From Ochotona curzoniae (Eukaryota; Chordata; Mammalia; Lagomorpha; Ochotonidae), in assembly GCF_017591425.1 (NCBI RefSeq), contig NW_024467083.1, positions 13,879,001-13,943,000 on the forward strand: a stretch of 64,000 nucleotides of DNA, in the 5' to 3' direction. Positions 22,863-34,336 of the stretch are shown here, piece by piece (within the stretch, counting starts at the first letter, position 1; each line of letters opens with the position of its first letter). A program made the translations under genes and the position numbers. The notes under the pieces were generated by a model that was given only the letters and a program-made list of their open reading frames with translations, did not search any database and was not told the DNA's origin.

Positions 22863-23667
22863 TGGTAGGAGAGATGCCTACTCTGATGTTTTCACGAAAT
22901 AATACAGTTACATTTGGCTTGATATCTTCTCCCTTGGAAAATGGAGTTCCAGTTACCATTCTTACACAGCATCAGATTGCGAGCATGGATTGCTGATGTC
23001 ACCTGAAAATGTCAATGGCTTTGCTTTGTCATGGCTAGAAAGCAGAGCAGCTTGTTGAGGTAATTCTAAGCAGACTTTAGGTTATAACAAATTGTTATCT
23101 GCTACAATGGATTCTACATCGACATGCTTCTGAAAGGCCTTTGAATGATCTTAGTGACATGAGTTTATTTGACAATCTAGGCAACGCAGCACTAAGTGCT
23201 TTCATACAAAGTAAAAATGATCTGTTACAGGAATAGTAGGAAGGTAGACTCGAATTTAAGTTTAGCGGTTAGCATAAAACTTGAATTTGAAACATAATGT
23301 TCAAATATAAATGGATTACTGTAGTGAACTACCCAGGAAAAAATACAAATAAGTTGGCTGTTTTCAGAAGAAATAGCACCTATGAACATGCAAATGACAT
23401 TTTAATGGAAAAGAAAAAAGAAATCAGTTCAGAAGGTTAGATATGTGTCAGATACTGTGTTAAATATTTTTCATAGTCATATTATCTAAAGATCACTTCA
23501 TTCAATTAGAATCTATTCTTTATCCCAATCTACAATGCTATAACTGAATTTAGATAAGACTTTCAGAAGTTACCAAATTTGAACAATACCTTTACTAATT
23601 AACAAGCTTATTACTTATTACATTATTGGTTACCTTATAAACTTATGATGGATTCATCAAGAGTGAG
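22863..23667. other. unique AT-rich sequence
   Basis: Nothing recognised as coding or repetitive. Confidence 0.5.
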
Positions 23668-23965
23668 TGGCATAGTGGTTAAAATACCACTTGTGACACC
23701 TGTATATGCCATTGGAACTCCTGGGTTTGAGTCCTGAGTTTGTTCTCATTTCTGGCTCCTACTAATACGCAGCCTTGGTAGCAGCAAGTTACGACTCGAA
23801 TACACGTGTGCCTGCCACTTGTGTGAGAGAACCAGAGTGAGTTGCGTGCTTGAGTTTCTCTGACTCAGCCATAGCTACTGCCGGCATTTGGGAAGTGAAG
23901 CAGAAAATGAGAGATATGCCACTGCTTCACTGCCTCATTCTGCCTTTCAAATGAAATAGATGATT
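23668..23965 (+). mobile_element. old CSINE copy, plus strand
   Basis: Begins GTGGCATAGTGGTTAAAATA (A-box region), has GGGTTTGAGTCCTGAG (B-box region in the GGTTYGAGTCC form of older C-family SINEs), then CATTTGGGAAGTGAAGCAG and TGCCTTTCAAATGAAATAG. It belongs to an older subfamily than the copies at 18.9-19.7 kb. Confidence 0.65.
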
Positions 23966-23989
23966 TCTTCCCTTTTCAAATAAGATAAT

Positions 23990-24115
23990 GATTATTCATA
24001 ATAATAATTATTAAAATAGTATGTATTACATAATACTTTAATATATACTATATATAATATAGTATAGGTATATAATATAGAACATATAGTATTATATAAT
24101 AATAGAATCAGCAAT
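23990..24115. repeat. AT-only low-complexity patch with palindromes
   Basis: Units such as TATACTATATATAATATAGT and ATAGTATTATATAATAATAG are self-complementary. It follows the tail of the old SINE and may have grown from it. Confidence 0.8.
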
Positions 24116-24427
24116 AATATCTTGACACTGTCTCATTCTAAGGTAGGTATAAATTTGTCGTCCACCTGATCCAGGTAAGAATTTCTTGATTTCACCTTGC
24201 CCAGTTTTGAAGGGAAATAGACAAGTGTGCCACATATTCTGAAAAAATTTAATGACAACATGTTTAGATCACTTAACAGAGACAGCAGAAACAATTATGA
24301 TCAGAAGAGCTGCTAGTTGAAAGTGAGAGAATGGGTGTTTCCAGGGAAAGGAAGATGAGTGTGGTTAGGGACCAGCTGTAGTAACGGAGCTGAATTCTGT
24401 ATAGCTGACTTTTCTTTATTTCTTTTT
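24116..24427. other. unique sequence
   Basis: No gene or repeat recognised. Confidence 0.5.
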
Positions 24428-24755
24428 TCTTAAACAATGTATTTATTTTTGTTGAAAAGACAGATTTACAGAGAGAAGGAGAGACAGATCTGCCTTCAAT
24501 GGTTCACTCTCGAAGTGACCACAATGGCCAGAGCTGGGCTGATCAAAAGCTAGGATCAGGAGTCTCTTCTGGGTCTCCCACACAGCTTCAGGGTCTCCCA
24601 CACAGCTTCAGGATCCCAAGGTTCTGGTCCATCCTCCACTTCCTTTCCAAGCTACAGGCAGGGTGCTGGAATCAGAAGTAGAGCAGCCAGGGCACAAACT
24701 GGTACCCCTATAGGATCCTGGTGCTTACAGGTGAAGATTTAGCCACTACCCTAGC
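24428..24755 (-). mobile_element. CSINE copy, minus strand, with internal 20-bp tandem duplication
   Basis: Family order is clear from AATGTATTTATTTTTGTTG to GATCCTGGTGCTTACAGGTG. Inside it, a 20-bp unit beginning GGGTCTCCCA and ending CACAGCTTCA is present twice in tandem (24571-24590 and 24591-24610), a change private to this copy. Confidence 0.85.
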
Positions 24756-25085
24756 TGAATTTTTAAAATTTCCTTCACGAAAACTACTTTGAGGATAAGT
24801 TACATGGAACCACTTCTTTTGGTGTTTACCACTGAATGGAGCTAATAGACTCTGGCAGAATAGATGGATGAATAGAGGGAATTCGGAAAGTAAACAGTAG
24901 CAAGTAGAAGATCAGAATTTGTAACCTGAAATGAATCTCTCTTTGTTTAGATTTTGTTGTGTTGTCACCAAGGCTAAACTCAGTGCAATATGAATAAAAG
25001 TGGCTCCTAAGGCATACACAGTAAGATTTTCGATGTCGCACGCTGCTTTAGAAGATAAGCAAGGAATTTCTTTTTTTTTTTTCTG
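24756..25085. other. unique sequence ending in a poly(T) run
   Basis: No gene recognised. The T-run at about 25069-25082 may mark the 3' end of the L1 piece that follows. Confidence 0.45.
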
Positions 25086-25797
25086 ATCTATCTCCTTTTC
25101 TCATTTCTATCACAAAAAGACCTGTTTATTTTTATTTATTTATTTTATTACTTTTATTTAAAATTTATATTAAATGAACATAGTTTACATTTTTCATGAT
25201 ACAGATTCACGAGTATAGAAATTTGATTCCTCTCATATCTCCCTTCACCTTATTTTCCAGAGTTATTACAATTGCATATTCATTCACTTCACAGCAACAT
25301 GCTTAAATTTCATAAAATTGAAGGCATCATGGCATTTCGATTATAGGAAAGAGCAAAAGTAACAATACATATAGTAAAAGTAAGCTAAAATAAAAATGAA
25401 AATCCTACCATTACTCATGGCTGTAGACACTGCTGTATACAGAAGTTACTCTGCAGTATGCTCATTTGCATGGTAGGGATTATGATTTATATGTTATGTG
25501 TATTAGTTGTCACAGCTCAGGGATAGCACATCTGTCTTTTTGAGGCTAACTTGTTTCACTAAGCATAATGCTTTCCAACTAGGTCTATTTTAACTCAAAT
25601 GATGAGATTTCCTTCATTTCAATATCTGAGTAGTGTTCCATGGTGTAAATATACATTTTCTTTGTCATTAGTTAATAGGTTACTGAGATGGTCGTATATC
25701 TTAACCATTGTATATTGTGCTGCTATAAAAGGGTTATAGGTAACTTTATCATAATCAGATTTCATTTGTGGCATGCGGATACAACCCTGTCAACCAA
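25086..25797 (-). mobile_element. L1 LINE 3' end, minus strand
   Basis: The plus strand shows the reversed L1 3' UTR (AAATTTATATTAAATGAACA, TTTCATGATACAGATTCACG) and then the conserved ORF2-3' region (TGTTTCACTAAGCATAATGC, AGTAGTGTTCCATGGTG, TGTATATTGTGCTGCTATAA). It is 5'-truncated, as usual for L1, and its upstream limit is obscured by the SINE inserted at 25815. Confidence 0.7.
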
Positions 25798-25814
25798 AGT
25801 CCTGATCAATTTTT

Positions 25815-26147
25815 TTTTATTTTTAAAGATTTATTTTTATTATTTTTTTATTGGAAAGGCGGATATACAGAGAGGAGAGACAGAGAGGAAGATCTTCCGT
25901 CCGATGATTCACTCCCCAAGTGAGCGCAAAGGCCGATACTATGCCGATCCGAAGCCAGGAGCCTCTTGCGGGTCTCCCACGCGGGTGCAGGGTCCCAAGG
26001 CTTTGGGCTGTCCTCGACTGCTTTCCCAGGCCACAGGCAGGGAGCTGCAAGGGAAGCAGGGCTGCCGGGATTAGAACCGGCGCCCATATGGGATCCCGGG
26101 CGTGCAAGGCGAGGACCTTTAACCACTTGCGCCACCGCGCTGGGCCC
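25815..26147 (-). mobile_element. youngest-looking full-length CSINE, perfect 17-bp target-site duplication
   Basis: Best-preserved minus-strand copy. It keeps both promoter boxes, with CCGGCGCCCATATGGGATCC, several intact CpGs and a 5' end GGGCCCAGCGCGG when read on its own strand. AGTCCTGATCAATTTTT occurs exactly at 25798-25814 and 26148-26164. The open frames of 86-128 codons here are readings of the SINE and not genes. The long CpG-containing body suggests recent insertion. Confidence 0.97.
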
Positions 26148-26164
26148 AGTCCTGATCAATTTTT

Positions 26165-26589
26165 AAAGGGAACTTTTTCTTTTTGAAGAATGCAATTGTG
26201 CTTTCAAGAAATAGGGCAAACCCCTCTTCTTGTATTCTCTAATTATTCAACAAACAGGCCTCAAATTCAAACAGAATCATATAAATGGACACCAGAGTGA
26301 GATAATTAAAACCACAATTTTCTGACAAAATTAACGAAAAATGGAGCAAGAGAAATCCAGAAAGTGCCATAGCTGTAAGGGAGGGAGTTGCTGAGGGAAA
26401 TGTAGACCTATAAGTTTGCTTGTGAGGATCTGGGCACTCTCATGAACTGCATATGCATGTGTCTAATTCTCATTAGAACCTCAGAGACTTTGAAGAGTGG
26501 ATCAATAAAGCGTCTCCTGTTCAGTGAACACTGCAGAAGCATGTGATGTTGAAAGAGTTCACTAAAGACTTTGACTACTTGGGCTAGCA
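26165..26589. other. unique sequence, possibly L1 remnant at its left end
   Basis: The first tens of bases could continue the interrupted L1, but I do not see a clear L1 phrase. No gene. Confidence 0.4.
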
Positions 26590-26892
26590 CAAGGATTCAA
26601 CTGTCTAATCCTCTGACTGTAAGTGCCGGCATCCCACATGGGATGTCCTGGTTGCCCCACTTTCCATCCAGATCCTTACTTATGACCTGTGAAAGCTGTG
26701 GGATGGTCCAAATGCTTGGGAAATTGTAACAGTGAGGGAAACCAGGAAGAATCTCCTGGGTCCTGCCTTTAGATTGGCGCAGCTTTGGCCAGTATGGCCA
26801 TTTGCCGAATGAGCAAATGGAAGGGAGATCTTTCCTTCTGTCTCTCCTTCTCTTTATAGATCTGCCTTTCCAAATTAATCAATCTGAAAAAA
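26590..26892 (+). mobile_element. older CSINE copy, plus strand
   Basis: GTGCCGGCATCCCACATGGG, GTCCTGGTTGCCCCACTTTC, ATGGTCCAAATGCTTGGG, TCCTTCTGTCTCTCCTTCTC and CTGCCTTTCCAAATTAATCA occur in family order. The phrase GGGATGTCCTGG marks an older subfamily. Confidence 0.75.
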
Positions 26893-27027
26893 CAAGCAAC
26901 AAAAACTTGGACCACTAATGTGACATGGGAGTCAGTTTTCAGAACAGAGTTGGAATGTACAGCTCAAGCAGGCTTCTTATATTGAAAGAAAAGAAAAATT
27001 CTGGTTGTAGGATGATATCAGTTAGGT

Positions 27028-27322
27028 CTGATATTGTAGTGCAGTGTGTTAAGCTCATGTTTGTGATGTTGACATTCTATAGCAGAGTGTAATTTCGATT
27101 CTGTTTGCTTTACGTCAATCCAGGGCTCCCTCTTTTGTACTTGGGAAACCACTGAAAGGCAGCCCAAGTGCTTGGGCTCTTGTCACCCATATGGAAGTTC
27201 CTCAGTCCTGGTTTACCCATAGCATGGCCTGGCCAAATCCAGTGGACATGAAAGACAGAGGAAAAGAGAGAGAAAAGAGAGAGAGAGGGATTCATACCTA
27301 TATTTAAATAAATAATTTTAAT
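27028..27322 (+). mobile_element. old CSINE copy, plus strand
   Basis: Starts near GATATTGTAGTGCAGTGTGT (A-box region), contains CAGCCCAAGTGCTTGGGCTC, a GA-rich run where the CT/GA segment lies, and an AAATAAATAATTTTAAT tail. Confidence 0.55.
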
Positions 27323-27486
27323 TCTGTTAGCTTCTAGAAACATGTTTTATGGGGATCACAAGACATGAAAAACAAAACAAAATAAAACATCATATGTAAT
27401 CTTTTCATTTTTCCCTATATGTTTGGAATATTACCATTATGAAACATTTAATAATTAAAATCATACATCAATGCTTTCTCATTGTT

Positions 27487-27785
27487 AAAGATTTATTTTC
27501 TTTTTGTTGGAAAGGTATATTTTGCAGAGAAGGAGAGACAAGAAGAAAGAATTTCCATCTGCTGATCCATTTTCGAAATGACTGAGATGGCTGGAACTGA
27601 GTCAGTCTGAAGCCAGCAGCCAGGAGCCTCTGCCTGGCCTCCGCTGCAGGTGCAATTTCCTAACATTTTAAATGACCCTCTGCTGCTTCCCCAGGCCAGA
27701 AGCAGGGAGCTGGATGGAAGTGCAGCAACCAGGACACAAACTGATACCCATACAAGATGTGAGTGTCTGCAGTCAGCAAATTACC
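27487..27785 (-). mobile_element. CSINE copy, minus strand
   Basis: From TAAAGATTTATTTTCTTTTT through TCTGAAGCCAGCAGCCAGGA, TGCTTCCCCAGGCCAGAAGC and GATACCCATACAAGATGTGA. The 5'-most promoter part is eroded. Confidence 0.75.
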
Positions 27786-28454
27786 AAATTGAAATATTGT
27801 GACGGCACCAATGCTTTCAAAAATATTGTTCAGTTTAAATTTTGTAAGCACTTAGAGGTACATGGTTTTATATGAAATATATTCTTCTATGTTTAAATGT
27901 TTTTTATTATATAAGATTATGCTTTATAAAGAGAATATTGATTTTTACATTTTGAATTTTTTAAAATAAGAAAATGTATATTATGTTATGATGGCAAATT
28001 TTCCTTTTCTAAAAAAGCATAAACTGAAACATTATATGTTAATTGAGGAACTGAATGATTTCCCAGGCAGAATACTTATTTGTTCGTAAATTATAAAACA
28101 AGCAAATTATTTCTGGTACACTAGATTAGAGTCTAATTGAACTTCAGGCAGTGACTAATCATTTTCCCTTATGAATATAATTATAAGCATCATTTCAAAG
28201 CTATTTTTGCTTGTGTTTCAGCTTAGTGGCACTCTCACTTTCTAATAATTAGAGTACATTTAAAGATCCAAAAGGTAAACAAGAGATAAGTTTTACTTTT
28301 CTCATTTTATATAAGTAGAACTCTTTTTCTCATTCTTTTGCATATACATTGGAGGAGGAAATTATTGACCATATAACTGATACTCAGTGGGGAACCAAAC
28401 AAAATCATCTTACTCAACTCCTTATTTGATGAATTATATTATAATACTGCTACC
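27786..28454. other. unique AT-rich sequence
   Basis: No recognised gene or repeat. Confidence 0.5.
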
Positions 28455-28465
28455 GTTTTTAGCTT

Positions 28466-28802
28466 CTTTTTAAAGATTTATTTACTTAATTATATATTTG
28501 TTACTGGAAAGGCAGATAGAGAGAGAAAGAGAGGTGGAGAGAAAGATATCTCATCCATTGGGTCGCTCCAAATATCATTGCAATGGCTGATACTAAGCCG
28601 ATCCAAAGCCAGGAGCCGGAGGCTTCTTCCAGTCTCCCATGCAGTGCAGGATCACAAGGTTTTGTGCATCTACTGCTTTCCCAGGTCCCAAGCAGGGAGC
28701 TGGATGGGAAGTGGAGTTGCTGGTATCCAAACGGGCACCCATATGGGATTCTGGGAGCTCAAGGCAAGGACTTCAGCCACCGGGCTATTGCACGTGGTCC
28801 TA
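28466..28802 (-). mobile_element. CSINE copy, minus strand, flanked by short direct repeat
   Basis: Complete layout from TTTTTAAAGATTTATTTAC to GGGCTATTGCACGTGGTCCT. GTTTTTAGCTT flanks it at 28455-28465 and 28803-28813, so the insertion point was the tail of the older minus-strand SINE that starts next. Confidence 0.9.
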
Positions 28803-28813
28803 GTTTTTAGCTT

Positions 28814-29475
28814 TTAAAAATATTTATTTGAAGGAGTTACAGAGAGAGAGAGCAATGGAGTGAGAGATATCTTACATCAGCTGGTCCTCTTGTCAAGCGG
28901 TTGAAATAGCCAGTGTGGAGCCAGTTCAAAACCAAGAGCCAGTATCTTCATCTGTGTCTCCGACAGAGCCTATGCGCTTGAATCATCTTCCACTGATTCT
29001 CCCAGGACCTTGACAGATAGCTCGATTAGAAGTGGAATATCGGGCCTGGCGTGGTGGCCTAGTGGTTAAATCCTCACCTTGAATGCGCCAGGATCCCATA
29101 TGGGTGCCGGTTCTAATTCCTGTGGCTCCACTTCCCATCCAGCTCCCTGCTTGTGGCCTGGGAAAGCAGTCAAGGATGGCCCAAAGCCTTGGGACCCTGC
29201 ACCCATGTGGGATACCTGGAGGAAGTTCCTGGCTCCTTGCTTCGGATTGGCGCAGCACTGGCAGCTGCGGTCAGTTGGGGAGTGAATCAATGGGTGGAAG
29301 ATCTTCATCTCTCTGTCTTTCCTCGTCTCTGTATATGTGACTTTGCAATAAAAATAAATAAATCTTAAAAAAAAAGAAGTGGAGTATCAGGGACATGAAC
29401 TGGCTCCAATATGGCATTTCAGTTTCATTGTGTGAGTCTTTACCAGTTGTGGCAAATCAGCAACACCTGTTGTGG
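28814..29475 (-). mobile_element. old CSINE copy, minus strand, split by a younger SINE
   Basis: First part 28814-29040 (TTTAAAAATATTTATTTGAA, GAGCCAGTTCAAAACCAAGA, GATTCTCCCAGGACCTTGAC) and second part from about 29388 (GACATGAACTGGCTCCAATA to GCAACACCTGTTGTGG) join into one C-family element. The break is the plus-strand insertion at 29041-29374. Confidence 0.75.
29041..29374 (+). mobile_element. young CSINE inserted inside another CSINE
   Basis: Starts CGGGCCTGGCGTGGTGGCCT, keeps TAGTGGTTAAATCC and GGTTCTAATTCC boxes, and ends AAATAAATAAATCTTAAAAA. AGAAGTGGAATAT at 29028-29040 and AGAAGTGGAGTAT at 29375-29387 form the target-site duplication, one mismatch in 13. Confidence 0.95.
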
Positions 29476-31089
29476 TTTTTAACTTATGCAGATTTTTGTT
29501 GTTATTTTTTCTTGTATACATTATGAGTGTTTATTTTTGTTGGAAAACAAATCAATCCTTTGTCTGCATCTGAAGTCAATAAGTTTTTTTTTTCTGATTT
29601 TTGTAGAGTTTACTGACATGTATTTTAGCCCTACACCCACAATTTAATTACTAAAGCTATCAGTAATAGAAAAATCTATCATTTTCTATAGAGTATAAGC
29701 ACTTATCTGAATGATACATTGCACTGAAACACCAAACCATCACACATATGGTGGAAGCCATGCAGCTGGGTTGGTTGACATGGGTCTGTGATCAGCACCA
29801 CTCCTCGGTTAGCAAGGCTACGAGGAGTATCTGGCTACATGCAATGTCCAGCAGAATGTCTCTGGTCATCTCATTGCTGCCTCACCCCACTGTATGAACA
29901 CTCTATCATCTCTCTGATGTTCCATAGAATTATCCTGAAACTGTTGTTGTTTTTCTGCCATGTGAAATAATTCCTGTAACTGGTATAACACCTCAAACTG
30001 ATCAATCATTTTGTGGTAAAAGCATCTTCGGCAACTTAAGGCAATGACACACAGACAAAGGCATACAATAGTACAGTTGAGCCCACAATGTCTCCACACA
30101 TCCTGTTATGTGCCTACCTTTGTCCTGAAACTTACCTAATATAAGTAATGTTTTCCTTAAGAAATGGCTGGATAATATCTTGCAACAGATGGCAATCATG
30201 GAGGTACAAAGAGTTTGGTTACTGTGTAGCCTCGAACTGTTACATGAAATGACCTATTTTGGTTTCTCACCATGGAAAGCAGAAAGTATATGGGGCATCT
30301 TCTAAAGAGAGACAAATGTGACTCCCTGAAGAAAAATAATTTGAAACTTCTACCTTATATTGGTATTTTACTTAGGCAAAGGAAAGAGTTTATAAAAATA
30401 AAAAGAAGTTTCTTGTAAAGGCCCTCTGTTTGTAGAAAAGCTTAGCTGCCTGATCCTTTTCACTGCCCTTTACCAAAAAAAGAAGAAAAAAATCAGTGGT
30501 AGATGAAGGTGATGGTAATCATTATATGACTGATTATAAGATTTAGTAAAGAATATGATATATGCCTTTATAAATTTCATTATAGGCTTTCCTTTTAATC
30601 TTGTATTCTTGATATTTTAAGTAATGTTAGTTTAGTTTTAGTGAAAATTGATTTTGGACATAAGTAAACCACCTGTCACTATGTAACCGCATGTGCTGCC
30701 AACCATGTAGTTCCTGGATTCAGCTGGGTCACTGTAGTTATGAATACGTAATAACTTGCTGAAAATATTTTCTTTGAAGTAAAATAATGTTTTTTGGAAT
30801 TTTTTGTAATCATTCTTTAGTAATGGAATAAAAATGAAACAACTGGATTTTGTGCAAAAGCTTGTGATGATTTCTATATAAATAAAGAAGGCAACTTTTC
30901 TGGGTTGTTCATTATGAGCATCATGCTAAAGCGGTCCAGGTCTCTTTTTCTTTCCTCCCAATTCATGCACCTTTCCTGAGCTCTGGACTAGGTTGGAGCT
31001 GGTCTCCAGCATTACGGAGTATGTAACTCCCATTAGACCAAAAAATATGTGCTGTATGTATCTAGGTGAGCTTGTGTTTGGTGTATATT
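29476..31089. other. unclassified sequence, possible retroviral remnant in part
   Basis: Mostly unique. The minus frame at 29866-30099 (77 codons) has a short hydrophobic, cysteine-rich segment followed by basic residues and a glutamine-rich tail, which weakly recalls the end of a retroviral envelope gene. No LTR or other retroviral gene is seen beside it, so I only flag it. Confidence 0.3.
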
Positions 31090-31454
31090 TAATTATGATT
31101 ATTAAATCTTGTTGACTTTATACATTGATCATTATATTATGTCCTTTGTCTCTTTTACAGTTTGTTGTTTGAAATTTGTCTGTTTTGTCTACTCCTGCTT
31201 GATTTTGGCTGCGATTTCATGATATATCATGCAGTTTCTTGTAGGAAGTATATAGTTTGGTCTCTTTTTTCCGTTCAATCAATGCACATGTTTCAAGTCA
31301 GGAATTTAGTCCATTTATATTCAAGGCTATTATTGATAAGTTAAAACTAATAGCTGTCATTTTTGCTAATTGGCTAGAGATTTGTTCTGGTAATAAATTC
31401 TGTAATGTAGCATGTTTTTAGGATGTTTACATCCAGTGGAGGATGCTTTCAGGA

Positions 31455-31476
31455 ATTATTATTATTATTATTATTG
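31455..31476 (+). repeat. (ATT)n microsatellite
   Basis: About seven ATT units inside the old L1. Confidence 0.9.
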
Positions 31477-31581
31477 GCTTGTCTGTTGGTGACAAATTAT
31501 CTCAGATTTTGCTTTTCTGAGAAATTCTTTGTTATTCCTTCACTTACAAAGAACAGCATCTATGCATAAAACATTCTTAGT

Positions 31582-31601
31582 TATATATATATATATATAT
31601 T
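31582..31601 (+). repeat. (TA)n microsatellite
   Basis: About ten TA units inside the old L1. Confidence 0.9.
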
Positions 31602-32504
31602 TCTTTCAAGACATTGAATATATCATTACACTCTGTTTTGCCTAGTATGGTTCCTGCTGAGAACTCTGATTCTTGCAAAATAGCTTTACCTTTATAAGTA
31701 ACATAACATTTTTCTCTCACTGTAGGATTTTCTACCCATCCTTAACTTTTGATAATTTGACTACAATATAACTTAGACAAAATCCAAAATCCTTTTGCTT
31801 GTATCTCTTTGGGCTATTTTGAACTTCCTGTATTTGGATGTTTATATGTCTTTGAAAACATACAAAACTTTCAGCAATTATTTCATTTCTTAGGTTATTA
31901 ATGACTTTTTATTGCTTCTTTTCTCCTTCAAATATATTCCTAGAATACATATTTTTTTGCTTAATGGTGTCTCAAGTGACTCATAGTGCTCAAATTCTTT
32001 TTTCTTTTCTTTCTTTCTTTTTTTTTTCTAATTGGGTCATTTTAAAAGACTTGTCCTCGAGATCAGAAATTCTTTCTTCTATTTGGCCTGTCAAGCTGTT
32101 GAAGGTCTCAAAGGTATTTTTTTCATTTCACTTGTTGAAGTTTTATAGTCCAAATTTATTGTGTAGTTCTTTCTAATGTTTCTCAATTTTTATTTGTATT
32201 TTCCCTTTATATCATGCATTCTTTTTCTTATTTAAGTTTTCAAAATTGTCTAACATCTCACTGAGTTTCTTTAGAAACATTATTTTGAATCCTTTTTACA
32301 AGCATTTTATAGATTGTTTCATCTGAATTTATTTTGAGAAAACATTTTTGTATCCTGAAAGTGTCATGCTGGCTTCATGTTTGCTTTTTCGCTATATTGG
32401 TATCTTTGGATCTTGTATTATGGTTTTTTTTTCTGTTTTATGGTTTTGGTTTTCTTGGACAGATTTCTTTTTTCAAATGGTATGTGAAAGATCACTTAAT
32501 TGTT

Positions 32505-32845
32505 ACTTTTAAAATTTATTTGAAAGACAGGGGGACACAGAGAGGAAAAAAAACAGGTGGAAAAATCTTTCATTGATTTCTTCCCTATACAAATTGTATG
32601 CAACAAATAAATCTGGTTCAGGTGGAATACAATAGCCAGAAAATCTGTGACAATATCTCACATTGATTTTTGAGTCCTTAATACTTGCAGGCTTCTTCTG
32701 GTATGTTCTCATGTCCATTAGCAGGGAGAAAATTCAGCAGCAAAGGTCTGGCTTGGACTGGCGTTTTGATCTGTGACACTGGTGTCACAATAGCAGCCTA
32801 AAGCTCTGTGACACAACAGCAGCACCTGTTGCTTTGATATGTGTG
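32505..32845 (-). mobile_element. old CSINE copy, minus strand, inside L1
   Basis: Tail TTTTAAAATTTATTTGAAAG, then degraded body (GGCTTCTTCTGGTATGTTCT, TTAGCAGGGAGAAAATTCAG) and 5' end near ACAACAGCAGCACCTG. L1-like sequence resumes on both sides. Confidence 0.55.
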
Positions 32846-34336
32846 ATCCACACAGGTGGGTATCTGATTTATTTTATTGTAATAGTTATCAACACTATTG
32901 ATTATTGCCCCAGTTGCCTAGCCTACAGCAGTTCATGTAAGTATTATTAAGTATTATTATAACTTTCAAATGCAAATGAATTTTCAGAGGTATGTGTTTT
33001 CAGTCACCAAATAGTGTGGTGTCACTAAACATGAGAGTATGTAATGGGTATCTATGTTGCTATTGCAGAGAACCTCCTTCCTTGGATCATTAGGTAAGTC
33101 TGAATGATGCTGGAGCTCATGTAGACCAATAGCTATGAGCCTTGGTTTCTGTAAAGAGGTTGGGCCCTTTCATGGAACCTAGTGTGTAGCTGGGATGTGA
33201 ATGATGATGGGGCTTACAGCACCAAAAGCTCTAGTTTCAGAATTGAAGGATGTCAAAGGTACCTTTTCCAAGTCTTCAGGTTATAATTGAGATTATGCCC
33301 TGGCAAGTGTGAGTCTGGAGTAGTGAATTGCAGATTGGCTTTTTCTGGGTCCCAAATGATAAATACCGATGAGTCTGGGGAATACAGTCTTAGAGATTGA
33401 GGATGCATTGGGTGTGCTTATACAGGTCTTATATCATTAGCACTGGTTATTTTGGGGATTTTTGGACTGGTAACCATAAGTCTGAAGCTGACAAAGGTAG
33501 GGAATCTCAAGCTTTTACAGGTGAGTGAAAGTTACTGTAGGTATTGTGATAGCAATCACAATGGTCACAGAGCAACAGAGCGCAGACTACATTTCCTCAG
33601 TTCCCACATGGCATACAGAGATGATGCTGGGAATTTACACTGGCCACTGTGAAACAAAAACCTAATTCAACTTTGCCACATGTGATTGTACCTATCTGTA
33701 AAGCGCTGCCAGTGCTGAGTCTTAAGAAGATAGAAATGATATCCCTAGATCATGCTGAGTGAATCAGTTAATTGGGTGGGGGGGGATTGTTTTCCAAAAA
33801 ATAATTCTTCTGTGAGGCTCAAGGAAGCTCTCAATCCTGAAAGCACCCTAATCATGGCTGAGGGCCTTTTGGTAATGACTGGGCTGAGAGCAGCCCTTAA
33901 AAGACAACGGAGTTTATCAGTGTCCCTTCAATAGCAATATATGTGTGGTATTTCGGGGACAAAGGACGGCCATAAGGGATCGTTTTTCAGAGCAGTGAAG
34001 TCAACCTCCAAAGAGCTCGTGTAACTGAGTTGCACTGGGGAAGGACTGTGGCAGTCCCTGTGCTTAGGGCTGCTCTGCTGCAGCCATGGTGGAAATCATA
34101 GGACTTTCTTTTACCCACACTACTCACCCCCGTCCTCCAATCTACATGTTAGAGAAGGAACTGCAGCATACTTTTTCCTCTCTCTTTGCTGCTTCTCAGT
34201 CTCTGTGCTGCTTGCTGTTCCCTTAAATTCTTCACTAATGTTCCTTATTAGTTGATAATCTGCAGATATGGTCCTCATTTTGTTCTGACCCTTTTCTGTG
34301 TCTGAAGTGAGTGACTGCTCTATTCAGCCACTTTTG

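Larger units (their letters stand above)
31090..34320 (-). mobile_element. ancient L1 LINE, 5' half, minus strand, split by a CSINE
   Basis: The plus strand runs from the reversed ORF2 5' region (CCTTTGTCTCTTTTACAG, GCAGTTTCTTGTAGGAAGTA, TTAGTCCATTTATATTCAAG) through the ORF1-like zone (TTGTCCTCGAGATCAGAAAT, CATCTCACTGAGTTTCTTTA, AACATTATTTTGAATCC) into G-richer 5'-UTR-like sequence at 32.85-34.3 kb. Frames are destroyed, consistent with an old L1M-type copy. The 32505-32845 part is a later SINE. L1 normally loses its 5' end, so a surviving 5' half without a contiguous 3' half suggests later breakage. Confidence 0.65.

Noticed and set aside
25688..26186. Cluster of 66-128 codon frames on both strands
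   Set aside because: All are readings of the young CSINE, whose G/C-rich body has few stop codons. Similar translations recur at every well-preserved CSINE.
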